A program made the position numbers and the translations under genes. Below are positions 52,602 to 62,024 of a stretch of DNA of 64,000 bases, one piece after another (the stretch's first letter is position 1; every line of letters begins with the position of its first letter). The stretch is from an uncultured Bacilli bacterium (GTDB lineage Bacteria > Bacillota_I > Bacilli_A > RF39 > UBA660): assembly GCA_910584255.1 (NCBI GenBank), contig CAJTXV010000006.1, positions 1 through 64,000 on the forward strand, given 5' to 3'. Below the pieces are notes generated by a model. It was not told the DNA's origin. It saw only the letters and a list, made by a program, of their open reading frames with translations, and searched no databases.

Positions 52602-53432
52602 TTAATTACATGAAAATATATTTTCTGAACGCCACATCATGGCTGAATCCCAATACAACTGATATCTTGGATTCTTTATTGATACACCGTTTATTTGATT
52701 ATTCATTGGAAATTCTTTATTTCTCTTTAATGTTCTACATTCCATGATTAATGCTTGTTCTAATCCTCTCGCAGCATTTGCTGAAACATTGATTGCTACA
52801 GAATCAAAAATCAAATCTGTCCTAAACGGATTATTATGATGTCTATATTTAGTTGCCTGAATATCCTCTGTTCTACCCACATATTCAACCATATGTGTAA
52901 TAGGGTCTCTAAGAACATATACATTATGACCATCCTCTTCATCTTTCTGCCTAGGTTTAGTAAGTTCACTTACAACATCTTGTACAGCGTTAACAACAGT
53001 TCCTACAACTTGTGTTACCGCACGAACAATCACAGGTGCAGTCTTAACAGCAACATATCCTAATAGTACACCTAGTCCAAATGCTCCAGCAGCTCCAGTA
53101 GCTGCAAAACCACCAAAGGCAACAGCCACCGCAAAATTACCATCCGAGTCAACTAAGGTAATTGGGTTATTACTAGTATAAGCATATAGATTATAACTAT
53201 GAATATCTTGATTTGCTCCAATAATACCATCAACATTTATAAACCTACCCCACACTGGATTATAATACCTGCTATTTAAATAATATAAGCCTGTTTCTGT
53301 GTCATAGTAGTATCCTCTATATCTAAATGGATTGATGATTCCTATATTAGTTTCATCTGTAATTTCATTTTGATTATGATCTTTGATACTTAATAATTTT
53401 CCCCATGAATCATATTCGTAAGTTACAATTAA
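52602..53432 (-). pseudogene. Orphan Rhs core fragment with GIY-YIG-like toxin tip
   Basis: The frame is open from an in-frame TAA just above 53432 to 52602, with no ATG or SD at its head. The first about 100 codons (YEYDSWGKLL ... RYYNPVWGRFINVDG ... LVDSDGNFA) repeat the end of the main Rhs core at about 94% nucleotide identity over 300 bp. A hydrophobic stretch (FGGFAATGAAGAFGLGVLLGY) follows, then a tip with VYVLRDP ... VEYVGRT, KYRHHNNPF and GLEQALIMEC: the strands, His and Glu of a GIY-YIG nuclease. A displaced silent toxin cassette; recombination through the shared core could install it on the full-length gene. Internal GTG 53255 could give a low-level short product. Confidence 0.78.
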
Positions 53433-53445
53433 GCGATATTCTTAT

Positions 53446-53898
53446 CTAATCTCCATAGGCAGAAAAAATCTCTTTAATTTTTCCGGTAGAAGGAATCAAC
53501 TCTATTTTAGAAAAATGATTATTACTTGCATTATTTTTTAAAATTTTTAGTAATTTTTTATCCTTTGTATAGATTTCCACAAACTCATTATCTGTTATAA
53601 ATAATATCAACACACATTTACTTTTTAAAAATTCCTCATAATTATGAATCTCATAAATTTCCGTTTCTTTATTGTATAGTTGTATATTGCAAAAAACAGT
53701 ATAATAATTCTCACTCTTTATTAAATTTTGAAATTCACTATTGGTATAGACTTGCTTATCAAACAATTCTAATCCTTTTTGAAAATATACCTCTGATTCA
53801 GCAATTATCCATTGAAAGTATCCTGTATCAATATGGGATAGTATCTTATTCAAGAAAGTGTTATATTCATTTTTTATCTTAAATCTTATTCCTATCAT
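53446..53898 (-). CDS. DUF2691-family immunity protein for the Rhs toxin
   Basis: A 150-residue soluble protein matching the DUF2691 pattern: GIRFKIKNEYNTFLNKIL, QWIIAESEVYF, NYYTVFCNIQLY, NYEEFLKSKCVLILFITD and VEIYTKDKKLLKILKNNA. It starts at 53898 behind AAAAGGAGG, 13 bases after the toxin stop. Placement immediately after a toxin tip marks it as the cognate immunity protein. The orphan core fragment starts 13 bases beyond its stop. Confidence 0.8.
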   Translation of the reverse strand: MIGIRFKIKNEYNTFLNKILSHIDTGYFQWIIAESEVYFQKGLELFDKQVYTNSEFQNLIKSENYYTVFCNIQLYNKETEIYEIHNYEEFLKSKCVLILFITDNEFVEIYTKDKKLLKILKNNASNNHFSKIELIPSTGKIKEIFSAYGD

Positions 53899-53911
53899 AA
53901 AAATCCTCCTT

Positions 53912-56900
53912 TTAAGGCATTGAAACATTTAATGGGATAGTCCACCAAAAACTAGGGATTAAAGATGGTATTAATCTAATACCTCTATAAATTAAATATC
54001 CTGTACCTATAGTGATTGTCGTATCTACAATAATTTTATCAGCACTTGAATTGTATGGCTCGCCTCGATGAGGGATACCATCTTCATCCCAATTCCAATC
54101 ATGAAAGTGGGGATTAGACAATTCTGGATGATGATTAGGATGACTGTAATCAGTATCTTTGGTTGCTCTTCCATCAGAGCCATAGTCACGTAAGTCTCCA
54201 TTGGGTTTTTTCAATCTAGAATTAGGCTCAGAAATTGTAGGTAATTTATTTTTATTTTCGGACTTTTTTACGGTTGCAGTTTTTTTATTTGTCATCTGTA
54301 AATTCGCTCCTATAAAAGCACCCGCAGCTGCCGCAAAATTACCATCTGAATCAACTAAAGTAATTGGATTATTACTAGTATAAGCATATAAATTATATCC
54401 TAGCATATCTTGATTTGCTCCAATAATACCATCAACATTTATAAAACTACCCCACACTGGATTATAATATCTACTGTTTAGGTAATATAAGCCTGTTTCT
54501 GTGTCATAGTAGTATTCTCTATATCTAAATGGATTAATGATTCCTATATTGGTTTCATCTGTAATTTCATTTTGATTGTTATCTTTGATACTTAATAATT
54601 TTCCCCATGAATCATATTCGTAAGTTACAATTTCATTATAGTCTTTATCAAGTATTCCTATAATATCTCCTTGTAGATTCTTTATGTAATAATATGTATT
54701 GTCATTATACTTGAATCCTACTAATCCTGTTAAATCATATAGATAGTAAATCGTATTATTTCCTCTTTGTTCATAGATGATATTATTATTTTCTAAGTAG
54801 TATTTTGTTATTTCTCCATTTACATTTTTTTCTGTTCTAATTCCATCTTTGTTATACTTATAGTTAATTTCTAGATTCTTTGAGGTATCTTTATAACTAT
54901 TTAAACTTCTACCATTGATCCAATCTAGAGTAATAGAGTTTCCAACACTTAATGGATTTCCAATTGCATCATAAGTAATCTCTTGATTGTTAAATCTTGT
55001 TAATTGGTCTTCCCAATTAGAATTTTGATACTCATACGTATCTGTTCTTATTATAGCATCTGTTTCTAGATTTTTGGTGATTTTTGTTAGTAAATTTCCA
55101 GAATTGTCGTAAATATACTCCGTCTTTTCATTTCTTTCTTTGTTTTCCTCTTTGATTAATTCATTGTATTCATCATAATAATATTGATTTTTAAGAATAT
55201 TATTATAGTAAATATGAGTTATATTATTTAGTGAATCATATTTATAAGAATATTTATTATTTCCATTTTGAATACTATTTACTAAAGTTGAGGTTCTTTT
55301 ACCCATTGAAATATAATTATAATTTATATTGTAATTGTCATTAATTTTTTTACTTACTAATCTTTCTAAATTATCATATTGATAAGAGAATACTTGGTTA
55401 TCCATAGAAGCCATTAGTAAGTTATCACTTTCATCTAATGTATAATGAATTTGGTTTTCCTTATCTTTTAACTTATAATTCCTATCTGTGATACTATTAT
55501 TCTTGTTATAGTCATAATTAATTTCAAAATCTTCATCCTTCTTGCTAATAAGCCTATTCGAATTATCATAATAAAATTGCTCAGTACTAGCATCTGAAAT
55601 AATCTTTGCGATATTTCCATTACTGTTATATCTAAAACTATAATTATGATCCATTTTATGTAATTCTTTTGTTCTATCAAATTGATCATATGCAAACGTT
55701 ATTTCTTGATTATTTCCATAAGTTGTTTTTACTAAATTCCCATTATTTTCTTCATACTCATTTGTAACTAGAGTAATATTATCTCCAATTTTTACAGTTT
55801 TTAAATTTAAGAAATCATCATATGTAAACTTATATTCTTTATTTCCTTGTACGATTTTATCTAACATATCTTGATTATTATAAGTATAATTTACTACTTT
55901 CTCTTTTTGCGTTACCGAAGTAACTTGCTTTTTATTATTATAGGTATATCTTGTAATTTGACCTTTTGCATTTGTCATCGATTTTGTTAATCCTGTTTTT
56001 GTATCTGTATCATATTCTGTTTTATTTAAATTACTATCTGTTACACTTGTTAAAAATTTTCCATCTTCTGTGTAAGTGGCTGTATTTTCAATAAATTCTT
56101 CTTCTAATAATTCAAAGTAGAATTCAAAAGATGGATCATCTGCTACTAGGTTAGCTACTTCTAAAGAAGTCCCATTTGATTTTAAGTATTGGGTTTTATT
56201 TGCTAATTTTAGGTAGTAACTACCATTTTTATTTTCTTCTAAATGAAATAGATTATTTTGATTTTTATCATTTAAAATTACAATATTATTGGTATACTCT
56301 ATAGAAAAACTAGGAATCAGTGTATAGACAATTTTAAACATATCCCCTGATTTTTCTAAATTCCATAAAGTATTACTACAAGAATCTTTTTCAAGAAGTA
56401 TATTACTATATTCTGCTTTTAAGTATTTTTCTGTACCTCTACTTCGAATCTTATATGTTCCTTCTATCATAGTTTCTGAATCTATTCCTACAATTGGGCT
56501 AAAGTTTGCTGGTAATTGGTAGAGAGACTTTTTACTGATTCTTGTTGAAATGGGGTTACCAAAAGAGTCATATGTAATTTTGTTATTAATTCCAGTTGAC
56601 GTAATCGCGCTTGTTACTCTATCCTTTACTACATTATCATACTCATATTTAAAACGTTTTCCCTTAGGAGTTGTTGCATTAATTAACTGATTACTTTTAT
56701 CATACTGAAATGTATTACGAACATTATTCGTATCATTCGTACTAATTAAATTCCCATAAGTATCATAGTCATAGTAAGTCGTATTTAAATCCTTACAAAA
56801 GAATATGTTTGTAATCCACATTTCATTTACTTCATTTATGTGATTAAAGCTAATTGTAATTGACTTATAATCGTAAGGAGCGATACTTTTATAGTTTAGA

Positions 56901-59900
56901 AATTGCCATTTTTTATTTGGAATAAATGCATCATTTACAATTGCATATTGTTGTTGATTCACATCGATTGGTTCATATTCAATATTTACAGAATTAATAA
57001 TAGAAGAGTTATCACTAAATATCCCTTCATTTTTAAGCCAAAATGAAATGTCATATGAGTCTCCTGCATTTCCATGAACGGGTATCTTTTTACTAATAGA
57101 ACGTGAATTATTTAAATTTATTTTTAAAGCCCTATTTTTATTATGATTAAATTTAACAACTTGGTAAGTATCTGTTTTCGATGCATCAATTGGACTAGTT
57201 ACCCAACCAGAAAGTCCATATGAAAAATCTGAATTTTCAACAATATTATAATCATTTGCGACTTCTCCTTCTTCTAATTGGATGTCATCAATATAGGTAA
57301 CACTGTTATCTTCAAATAATATTCTAAAAGCTAATACAGTACCATCTGGCTCATGATAAATTGATAAGTCGTGTCTTTTAAAGTCATCCGATGCTTCTAT
57401 TACTTTACTACTTTCCTTGATCCCATCATTACTAAAGTAGAAGAATTGTAATGTGACTGGTTGATCATTTTTAAAATATCCACTAAAGGTATAATATTCT
57501 CCATCCTCTGCGTCAATTGCGACATAGCCAATTAATGCTTTGTTACCTTTTCCCATTACTTTTAAACTTCTATTTCCAGAAACGGAATAATCTGTAGAAA
57601 AACTAGTTTCAACTTCTCCATTTTGAAATTCATATTGATCCGTTTCGAAACTACTATTTGGAATCATGTTTTTAATATATCGAAACATGGGTGTTGTGGA
57701 TAATGGCTTATTTTTTTCATAATATCGAGTATCATTATTTTCACTCATAGAGTTAAATGTAGAATAAGCATGATTTAAATCCTCTTCACTACCTAAGGTA
57801 TTACTAGATATTTTATTACCACTAGAGTTAAATAGTATTAAATTTGCTCGATTTTTGTTATCAACTACACTCGTTTCATTAAATCCATAATTAAATGTTA
57901 GAGATTTACCTAAGACTTGATTTAATCCATAATGGATTACCTTCTTGATACGATATGGAATTTCATCATAGTATTCATACACTATTTTAGTATCATTGGT
58001 ATCTGTAATTGCAGAAATCACATTTTTACTATTATACTCAAAAGTAGTAGTTCCATTTCTAGTTGTAATATAATTTACTTTATTATCAGTTATACCGATA
58101 ATAGATTCGGAATCTGGACTCTTTACTTTCATGATATTGTTAGTACTATAGTCGATAGTAATTTCATCATTATCGGAGTCAACCATCTTTACAAGTTTGT
58201 TATCTTGACTATAGATAATTTGAATTCTATAACTAGAGGCATCTACAAATTCTTTTAAATAGTAAAGTTCATCTGATCCATTATTTTTAGAGAAAATCAT
58301 TCGATTATTATATTTATCTATGATTATATAATTTTCATTTTCTTTTTCTAGTTTTTGCATTAATCCATCTTCATCGCTACAATATTCTCTTGTTTCATAC
58401 CAATCATCCTCATTATAATTTGGATTTAAAATATCATCTATTGTTGGTTCTTTCTTTCCTGGTTTTAAAACACGGTGTTTTTGATTTTGAAAGTAATGAG
58501 TAGTTCCATCTCCATCTACATATTCATAATACTGCTTATTATCTATAGTTACTTCTTTTACTGTTTGATGCAAATTGAATTTAAATCCATTATTCTTTAC
58601 GATAACGTCATTGGTGTTATAAATTAGCTTTAGTGCTACAGGTAATTTACTACCAATCGTAGAAGCAAGTTCAAAAACACCAACTAGATTTCCATTATAT
58701 GTGTTAATTGATGTCGTTCCATCTGTGAATGATTGTGACTGATAGTCATAATAACTTTCTAATCCACTTTGATTTCTATAGATAATTGTTAAAACAGGTG
58801 CAGGATTTGCATTTTCTATGGTGTGATTTTTTGAATAGAATGCAGGGTATGCAGAATCCACATATACTTCTTTTTCTGACTTAATTAAAATTCCATAATT
58901 AGGAGTATCCTGATACCAATGTTTTACTAAATCAGTAATGTCATTGTATTGCTCACTTGTATATTGTGGATGAATCATTCCATTTTCTATAAAACTTCGA
59001 TTTACAAATTGAACTGCATCTACTCTTTCATCATAGTTATGACTCATATTATCCCAGGAAGCAGTTTTTTCTGTCCAAGGAGTGGTAATTCTATGGATAT
59101 GAACCTTTTGATTTGGAGCTACATTTGTTATATCTTCTAAAAGATATCCACATAATGTCAAAGATGCTTGAACGACTTCACTCCCTGTTCCAATTGTTGG
59201 AAGATTAAATTTAAGGAGTGTTCGATTGATTCTATCTACTCCATTTACTTTTTCTACGCCTGCTTTTAGTATTGGTTGATTATGTCTTACTTCTCCTGCA
59301 TCTCCCGGATAAATATAGGTGTCATAGACACCTCCTCCTTGACTTTGATTGGTAATCGTTGGATCAATTCGTACGGGATATTTGACATTTCCAAAGGTTA
59401 GCCATTCATAATCTAGTTGTAACTTTATTTCATAATTTTCATCTTTTTCTTCTAAAAGATAGAATACATCATGACTTACTTTTCCAGAACTATCTTCCAT
59501 ATAAGGAGCATCCACTATAAAGATTACTTGGTTTTCTCTTTTTGCTAGTATTGTGTTATGTTCTAGACTTAAAGTTAAATTCGTATTTACAAGAAAAGAT
59601 AATTTTTTCCTACTAGCTTCTTCATTTTGTAAACAAATCGTTTCTTTTACTTTTGTTGGTAACGTTTGATAAAGAATATCAATTCCTTCTAGAATATTTT
59701 GATAAGTAATATCTAAATTTTTTCTAATTTTCTTTGCTTTTACCTCGTTTGCATCTTTTAATTTTAACTCTAAATAATCATTTCCTTTTTCCATTCTTAA
59801 GAATGAATCTTTTGTATTTTCTTTATAAGAAACTTTGTAATCATTTTTCTTATTTTGATAATACCCATTTTTCTTTATTAAACTATTATCTATTTCTTCA

Positions 59901-60022
59901 TAATGACCATTTTTCTGATAGTGAATATCTTTAGGATAGATTTTTGCTACGAAAGTTCCATCCTCTCTTAAAAAGTGTTTTTCATTGGGTTTTCTTTTAG
60001 AAATAATTTCTATTTCTTTCAT
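53912..60022 (-). CDS. Rhs/YD-repeat polymorphic toxin
   Basis: A 2036-residue protein with no signal peptide. Order: N-terminal WapA-like region (1-220), DNRLRE/CBM96-like beta domain (about 230-415), Rhs shell region (about 430-720), two carbohydrate-binding-like beta domains (about 785-920 and 925-1078), YD repeats interrupted by a ricin-type beta-trefoil (about 1185-1310, GTYKIRSRGTEKYLKA), more YD repeats (1330-1750) and the Rhs core (about 1755-1895). The exchangeable tip (about 1897-2036) has RDYGSDGRATKDTDYSH, NPHFHDWNWDEDG and PHRGEP, likely metal-binding or nuclease residues, and ends in a hydrophobic Trp-rich tail (RLIPSLIPSFWWTIPLN) seen in other Rhs tips. Probably cleaved at the core to release the tip. 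The collar-protein gene stops one base before its ATG. Confidence 0.9.
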   Translation of the reverse strand: MKEIEIISKRKPNEKHFLREDGTFVAKIYPKDIHYQKNGHYEEIDNSLIKKNGYYQNKKNDYKVSYKENTKDSFLRMEKGNDYLELKLKDANEVKAKKIRKNLDITYQNILEGIDILYQTLPTKVKETICLQNEEASRKKLSFLVNTNLTLSLEHNTILAKRENQVIFIVDAPYMEDSSGKVSHDVFYLLEEKDENYEIKLQLDYEWLTFGNVKYPVRIDPTITNQSQGGGVYDTYIYPGDAGEVRHNQPILKAGVEKVNGVDRINRTLLKFNLPTIGTGSEVVQASLTLCGYLLEDITNVAPNQKVHIHRITTPWTEKTASWDNMSHNYDERVDAVQFVNRSFIENGMIHPQYTSEQYNDITDLVKHWYQDTPNYGILIKSEKEVYVDSAYPAFYSKNHTIENANPAPVLTIIYRNQSGLESYYDYQSQSFTDGTTSINTYNGNLVGVFELASTIGSKLPVALKLIYNTNDVIVKNNGFKFNLHQTVKEVTIDNKQYYEYVDGDGTTHYFQNQKHRVLKPGKKEPTIDDILNPNYNEDDWYETREYCSDEDGLMQKLEKENENYIIIDKYNNRMIFSKNNGSDELYYLKEFVDASSYRIQIIYSQDNKLVKMVDSDNDEITIDYSTNNIMKVKSPDSESIIGITDNKVNYITTRNGTTTFEYNSKNVISAITDTNDTKIVYEYYDEIPYRIKKVIHYGLNQVLGKSLTFNYGFNETSVVDNKNRANLILFNSSGNKISSNTLGSEEDLNHAYSTFNSMSENNDTRYYEKNKPLSTTPMFRYIKNMIPNSSFETDQYEFQNGEVETSFSTDYSVSGNRSLKVMGKGNKALIGYVAIDAEDGEYYTFSGYFKNDQPVTLQFFYFSNDGIKESSKVIEASDDFKRHDLSIYHEPDGTVLAFRILFEDNSVTYIDDIQLEEGEVANDYNIVENSDFSYGLSGWVTSPIDASKTDTYQVVKFNHNKNRALKINLNNSRSISKKIPVHGNAGDSYDISFWLKNEGIFSDNSSIINSVNIEYEPIDVNQQQYAIVNDAFIPNKKWQFLNYKSIAPYDYKSITISFNHINEVNEMWITNIFFCKDLNTTYYDYDTYGNLISTNDTNNVRNTFQYDKSNQLINATTPKGKRFKYEYDNVVKDRVTSAITSTGINNKITYDSFGNPISTRISKKSLYQLPANFSPIVGIDSETMIEGTYKIRSRGTEKYLKAEYSNILLEKDSCSNTLWNLEKSGDMFKIVYTLIPSFSIEYTNNIVILNDKNQNNLFHLEENKNGSYYLKLANKTQYLKSNGTSLEVANLVADDPSFEFYFELLEEEFIENTATYTEDGKFLTSVTDSNLNKTEYDTDTKTGLTKSMTNAKGQITRYTYNNKKQVTSVTQKEKVVNYTYNNQDMLDKIVQGNKEYKFTYDDFLNLKTVKIGDNITLVTNEYEENNGNLVKTTYGNNQEITFAYDQFDRTKELHKMDHNYSFRYNSNGNIAKIISDASTEQFYYDNSNRLISKKDEDFEINYDYNKNNSITDRNYKLKDKENQIHYTLDESDNLLMASMDNQVFSYQYDNLERLVSKKINDNYNINYNYISMGKRTSTLVNSIQNGNNKYSYKYDSLNNITHIYYNNILKNQYYYDEYNELIKEENKERNEKTEYIYDNSGNLLTKITKNLETDAIIRTDTYEYQNSNWEDQLTRFNNQEITYDAIGNPLSVGNSITLDWINGRSLNSYKDTSKNLEINYKYNKDGIRTEKNVNGEITKYYLENNNIIYEQRGNNTIYYLYDLTGLVGFKYNDNTYYYIKNLQGDIIGILDKDYNEIVTYEYDSWGKLLSIKDNNQNEITDETNIGIINPFRYREYYYDTETGLYYLNSRYYNPVWGSFINVDGIIGANQDMLGYNLYAYTSNNPITLVDSDGNFAAAAGAFIGANLQMTNKKTATVKKSENKNKLPTISEPNSRLKKPNGDLRDYGSDGRATKDTDYSHPNHHPELSNPHFHDWNWDEDGIPHRGEPYNSSADKIIVDTTITIGTGYLIYRGIRLIPSLIPSFWWTIPLNVSMP

Positions 60023-60023
60023 A

Positions 60024-60653
60024 CTATGCCACTCTCTTCCACATATAAACTACTAAATAAGGGGGCATATTATTATGTGCTCTTCCTCCACCAACACCTG
60101 CAGTAATACCATTTACAGAATGTACATGATTTCCTGCAATGTGAATCGAATGTGGATTGTGATATTTTGTACCACCATTAGAACCATTAGATAAAGCATC
60201 TCCTGGATCATAATAGTGATGATGGCTACTTCCAATATAGGTTGCCCAAACTCCATGACTATGTACTCCTGCTTCGCTAGTATTTAGATTCACACTGTGG
60301 TAATGATATGGCATTTCTTCACCACTTAATGTATGACTTGCTTCTCCTCCCGTAGTACCATTTTGATAAGTATTACCTGCTGCGAGTAGAAAAGTATCTT
60401 GGATTCTCTCCCATGTCCCTCCAAATACTAATCCTGGATTGGTATTATTAATTGACATATAGATAGATCCTATTGGATATACTTCTATACTATCTGATAC
60501 CGTAAGACTTTTCACCTTCAAATTCCCATCTTTATCTAGTTCAAAGTTATTATTTTTAGAAGTAATACAAGATACATTTAAATTATCTACTTCTAAGTTT
60601 ACATTTTCCCCTTTTTTAGTAAACAAATTTACTATATATTCATTTTCATTCAT
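60024..60653 (-). CDS. Phage tail-collar-domain protein, coupled to the Rhs toxin
   Basis: A 209-residue protein. After a short beta-rich N-terminus it reads PIGSIYMSINNTNPGLVFGGTWERIQDTFLLAAG, then a His-rich region (MPYHYHSVN, GVHSHGVW, SSHHHYYDPG, GNHVHSV) and MPPYLVVYMWKR at the end. This is the fold of T4 gp12-like receptor-binding tips and related baseplate/fibre proteins, where His residues bind metal in a trimer. No other tail genes are nearby. The stop is one base from the Rhs start. Start at 60653 behind AGGAAGG. It may be a trimeric adaptor or receptor-binding partner for the toxin. Confidence 0.82.
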   Translation of the reverse strand: MNENEYIVNLFTKKGENVNLEVDNLNVSCITSKNNNFELDKDGNLKVKSLTVSDSIEVYPIGSIYMSINNTNPGLVFGGTWERIQDTFLLAAGNTYQNGTTGGEASHTLSGEEMPYHYHSVNLNTSEAGVHSHGVWATYIGSSHHHYYDPGDALSNGSNGGTKYHNPHSIHIAGNHVHSVNGITAGVGGGRAHNNMPPYLVVYMWKRVA

Positions 60654-60703
60654 ATTTTTTCCTTCCTGCTTTCTATTTTTGATAAGAAGGAATAACTTAT
60701 ATT

Positions 60704-60727
60704 TAGTCACATACAATATAATGACTA
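60704..60727. promoter_or_regulatory. Inverted repeat upstream of the collar/Rhs genes
   Basis: TAGTCA-N12-TGACTA spanning 60704-60727, about 50 bases before the collar-gene start and overlapping -10-like A/T hexamers. It may be an operator; no binding protein is known. Confidence 0.35.
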
Positions 60728-60875
60728 TAGAATAATACCTAATTTTGGGAGAGATTAGCTTTATTCTTAGTTACCCTTCTTATCATTTTTGTGTTTTTTG
60801 TTCGAACTATCCACACACTATAATATATGAAGGGTTTTAATAAAGGATTAGGTTATTCGTCTATAATTTAATCTT

Positions 60876-61298
60876 TTATTTCTTTTTTTTTATATTTTTT
60901 TCTTCAGAATCATTTATTTTTTTTCGGAACACTTCTAAAGAAGAAATTAATATTTTAGGTAATCGAATTCCCATTTCTGTACAATTTTCTAAAATAGAAA
61001 TAATTTCACTCAGTAGAAAAGAATATGTTACAAGAGTTCTTAATACATTTTTCATACCTAAAACATTTTCAATAATCAAAGAAACTCCTATGACTATAAA
61101 ATAACTAATTTTTTTAAATATTTCTTGAATACACTTACTACGATTCATTTTCTTTTTTAAATATGCTTTTAATAAATCTGTAAAAAGGTCTAAAATTACA
61201 ACAATTATTAAGTATTTTAAATTGATATCAATATTACTAAATAGAAAAATAATACTTAAAAAGATAAAGCTAAAAACAATCAATATAAATAGAATCAT
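60876..61298 (-). CDS. Phage/TcdE-type holin (PF05105)
   Basis: A 140-residue membrane protein with about four hydrophobic helices. The pattern DLFTDLLKAYLKKKMNRSKCIQEIFKKISYFIVIG ... LLSEIISILENCTEMGIRLPKIL is that of the toxin-secretion/phage-lysis holin family, which includes TcdE of Clostridioides difficile. No endolysin or phage genes are nearby. It is the first gene of the set that continues with the collar protein and the Rhs toxin, so a role in toxin release is attractive. Basic tail (KKINDSEEKNIKKKK). Confidence 0.85.
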   Translation of the reverse strand: MILFILIVFSFIFLSIIFLFSNIDINLKYLIIVVILDLFTDLLKAYLKKKMNRSKCIQEIFKKISYFIVIGVSLIIENVLGMKNVLRTLVTYSFLLSEIISILENCTEMGIRLPKILISSLEVFRKKINDSEEKNIKKKK

Positions 61299-61317
61299 AA
61301 AACCATCTCCTAATACA

Positions 61318-61386
61318 TTGTATGAAGGATGACTTTTTTACCAAACAAAAACTAGTTTTGTTTTTATAACTAGCTTTATTGTTCTT
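61318..61386. repeat. Direct repeat, copy A
   Basis: A 69-bp sequence that recurs at 62182-62251 with three substitutions and one T inserted. It contains the last codons (GAACAATAA) and terminator of the thioredoxin-like gene at 62241, although no such gene precedes this copy. A ten-pair hairpin at about 61340-61376 can terminate the toxin-antitoxin transcript. Confidence 0.85.
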
Positions 61387-61429
61387 TTTATTTTAGAAAG
61401 TAATTCTAATGAAATTGAAATAGGTATTT

Positions 61430-61711
61430 TTACATATTGAATAAGTCAAAATTTGATCCTGTCTCAACTAGATATAGTATTAATTCATCGTTTATGATTT
61501 TATAAACTAATAACCAATCTGGTTCTATGTGACACTCTCTACACCCTTTATAATATTTGTTATCATTTAAACTATGATCTTTATATTTTTTATCTAATTG
61601 TTCTCCACATGCAAGTATTTCAATTACAGTTTCCATTTTAGAAATATCTTTGCCTTGTCTCAAGAACTTTTTATATTGTTTTTTAAAATTATTACTTCTT
61701 TTGATGCTATA
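61430..61711 (-). pseudogene. yafQ: YafQ-like toxin, probably inactive
   Basis: The frame encodes a YafQ/RelE-fold mRNA interferase: YSIKRSNNFKKQYKKFLRQ ... KYYKGCRECHIEPDWLLVYKI ... VETGSNFDLF. Two defects are visible. The open frame begins directly after the antitoxin's TAA with TAT; there is no ATG/GTG, and the first possible initiator is TTG 61663, which would remove 16 residues of the fold. The C-terminal catalytic His of YafQ (GSHSDLF in E. coli-like proteins, His87) is Asn here. The other core residues (H, D, W of HIEPDW) remain. Confidence 0.75.
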
Positions 61712-61996
61712 TTAATCGTCACTATTTAAATCCTCCATTAGTTCTTTTACACTATGGAAACTTTTATATTCTTCTGGGTGTCTTTCCATATAATCTAGTT
61801 CTTTTAAGGCTTCAGCAAGTTCTTTAGAAGGCTGTTGTTTTATTTCAAAAGGTATTCCCCTTTCATAGATTGCTTTTTTTAAAAACATATTAATTGCTGT
61901 TGTCATATTCAATCCTAGACTATTAAATAAACTAGTTGCTTCTTCTTTTACATCAGTGGGAACATTAACATTTATTGCCGTTGTCATATTTGCCAT
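61712..61996 (-). CDS. dinJ: DinJ/RelB-family antitoxin
   Basis: A 94-residue antitoxin: ribbon-helix-helix N-terminus MANMTTAINVNVPTDVKEEA ... LGLNMTTAINMFLKKAI, then IPFEIKQQPS and an acidic C-terminal helix (HSVKELMEDLNSDD) that would wrap the toxin. Start at 61996 behind GGAGATG; the longer frame is unsupported. It should bind its own operator and neutralise YafQ, though the toxin next to it looks broken. Confidence 0.9.
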   Translation of the reverse strand: MANMTTAINVNVPTDVKEEATSLFNSLGLNMTTAINMFLKKAIYERGIPFEIKQQPSKELAEALKELDYMERHPEEYKSFHSVKELMEDLNSDD

Positions 61997-62024
61997 TTTA
62001 ATTTCATCTCCTTTTTGCAAATAA

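Noticed and set aside
60024..61298. Remnant prophage rather than a toxin-delivery operon
   Set aside because: Only a holin and one collar-domain protein are phage-like, both directly serve the Rhs operon by position, and no capsid, terminase, integrase or lysin gene is within view. It remains possible that they derive from a phage.
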